Source of the DNA: Ruminococcaceae bacterium UBA7067
Lineage (GTDB): Bacteria > Bacillota > Clostridia > Oscillospirales > Acutalibacteraceae
Assembly: GCA_002493755.1 (NCBI GenBank)
Contig: DKZT01000021.1
Coordinates: 1-6,885 of the forward strand
DNA length: 6,885 nt
Reading direction: 5' to 3'
Made by a program: the position numbers and the translations under genes. The notes under the pieces were generated by a model. It made no database searches and was not told where the DNA came from. It saw only the letters and a list, made by a program, of their open reading frames with translations. Positions within the stretch are counted from its first letter, which is position 1. Every line of letters begins with the position of its first letter. This document shows positions 6,664 through 6,885 of the stretch, in pieces.

Positions 6664-6693
6664 AGTATAGCATATAAATTTAATGCTTGTCAA
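6664..6693 (-). promoter_or_regulatory. Promoter of the xre regulator
   Basis: On the minus strand TTGACA (6693-6688) and TATACT (6669-6664) are separated by 18 bases, a near-consensus sigma-A promoter. Transcription would start near 6657, leaving a leader of about 29 bases that contains the AAGGAG site. The first operator-like repeat (6666-6685) fills the spacer and overlaps the -10 box, so a bound repressor would block it. Confidence 0.75.
6666..6685. promoter_or_regulatory. Operator-like repeat 1 in the xre promoter spacer
   Basis: This 20-base sequence matches 6700-6719 at 18 of 20 positions, differing only at positions 8 and 20. It contains the palindrome TAAATTTA, and 6670-6686 has the dyad GCAT-N9-ATGC. 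A dimeric Xre protein could bind here. The repeat is seen directly; binding is inference. Confidence 0.55.
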
Positions 6694-6699
6694 TATAAC

Positions 6700-6719
6700 T
6701 ATAGCAAATAAATTTAATA
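6700..6719. promoter_or_regulatory. Operator-like repeat 2 between the divergent promoters
   Basis: This is the second copy of the 20-base repeat, 34 bases downstream of the first (about three helical turns) and 16 bases upstream of the rightward -35 box. It has the same TAAATTTA core but loses the outer GCAT/ATGC dyad. It could be a cooperative or lower-affinity site that lets the regulator affect the rightward promoter. Confidence 0.5.
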
Positions 6720-6735
6720 TTTTTTCAAAAACCGC

Positions 6736-6764
6736 TTGACTTTACGGAATTTGCTTAGTATAAT
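6736..6764 (+). promoter_or_regulatory. Divergent rightward promoter facing the window edge
   Basis: TTGACT (6736-6741) and TATAAT (6759-6764) are separated by exactly 17 bases, a near-perfect sigma-A promoter. Transcription would start near 6771 and run off the right edge. It is divergent from the xre promoter, with the two operator-like repeats upstream of it. One caution is that an open minus-strand frame overlaps it (6742-6885). Confidence 0.7.
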
Positions 6765-6770
6765 AACAAT

Positions 6771-6885
6771 ACAAACTTAAACCAATAGCGTTAGGTTCCG
6801 AAGATGAATAACCGTCGTGCGTCACGGTAATGGCGTACCCGCCCGGGCAAATCGGAAGGCGGCAAGAAAGTATTCCGACACGAAA
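6771..6885 (+). other. Start of rightward transcript; coding status unclear
   Basis: This stretch is markedly more GC-rich than the promoter region before it. On the plus strand, ATG 6804 opens an 8-codon frame (MNNRRASR) that stops at TAA 6828-6830, overlapping ATG 6830 in a TAATG arrangement; that second frame (MAYPPGQIGRR...) is still open at the edge. Neither has a clear Shine-Dalgarno site, and a third plus frame is also open. On the minus strand a 47-codon frame is open from the edge to TAA at 6744-6742 and includes GYAITVTHDGYSSSEPNAIG. I recognise none of these. The stretch may be a leader, the start of a gene, or the end of a minus-strand gene. Confidence 0.25.

Noticed and set aside
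6828..6850. oriT or nic site near the GC-rich TAATGGCGTACCCGCCCGGGC stretch
   Set aside because: No known nic consensus is present and no relaxase gene is visible; the only clear element is the short palindrome GCCCGGGC.
5949..6885. CRISPR array, tRNA or insertion sequence in the downstream region
   Set aside because: There are no regularly spaced repeats, no cloverleaf, no transposase frame and no terminal inverted repeats.

Overview
The window reads as a chromosomal segment of a low-to-mid GC Firmicute, most likely a gut Clostridia member of the Ruminococcaceae/Oscillospirales type. The reasons are a B. subtilis-type PurF with a propeptide and Fe-S cysteines, GA-rich Shine-Dalgarno sites, heavy use of GAG, AAG, CTT and GTT codons, PurA and PurB variants that I associate with Clostridia, and an intergenic repeat style at the left edge that I recall from such genomes. 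The taxonomic call is from memory and is not a search result.

Positions 1-164 hold no gene. They carry a cluster of small hairpins and four tandem heptamers, probably a dispersed intergenic repeat, running up to the ribosome binding site of purF. No convincing promoter or purine riboswitch is visible there.

Positions 165-5948 hold four tightly packed plus-strand genes: purF (first committed step of purine synthesis), purB (adenylosuccinate lyase), purA (adenylosuccinate synthetase) and guaA (GMP synthase). The gaps are 4, 17 and 18 bases, so they are almost certainly one transcript. Together they make the first pathway intermediate, run both purB-dependent steps, and finish both IMP branches except for the GuaB step. 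The PurA and GuaA proteins depart from textbook motifs at several ligand-contact segments, and the PurB closely resembles animal adenylosuccinate lyase.

Positions 5949-6885 look like the edge of an integrated mobile element. The 3' end of guaA is an established target for tyrosine-recombinase genomic islands. Just beyond it lie two TGGCAAC direct repeats one helical turn apart, which look like recombinase arm sites, then a strong bidirectional hairpin terminator. A minus-strand Xre-family regulator follows, of a type I associate with Firmicutes conjugative elements. Its upstream region has a near-consensus promoter for itself, a divergent near-consensus promoter facing right, and two 20-base near-identical operator-like repeats, the layout of an autorepressed mobile-element switch. 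The right edge (about 6771-6885) may start the first rightward transcript of the element, but no reading frame there can be called with confidence. No integrase, relaxase or second attachment site lies in the window, so the mobile element is an inference.
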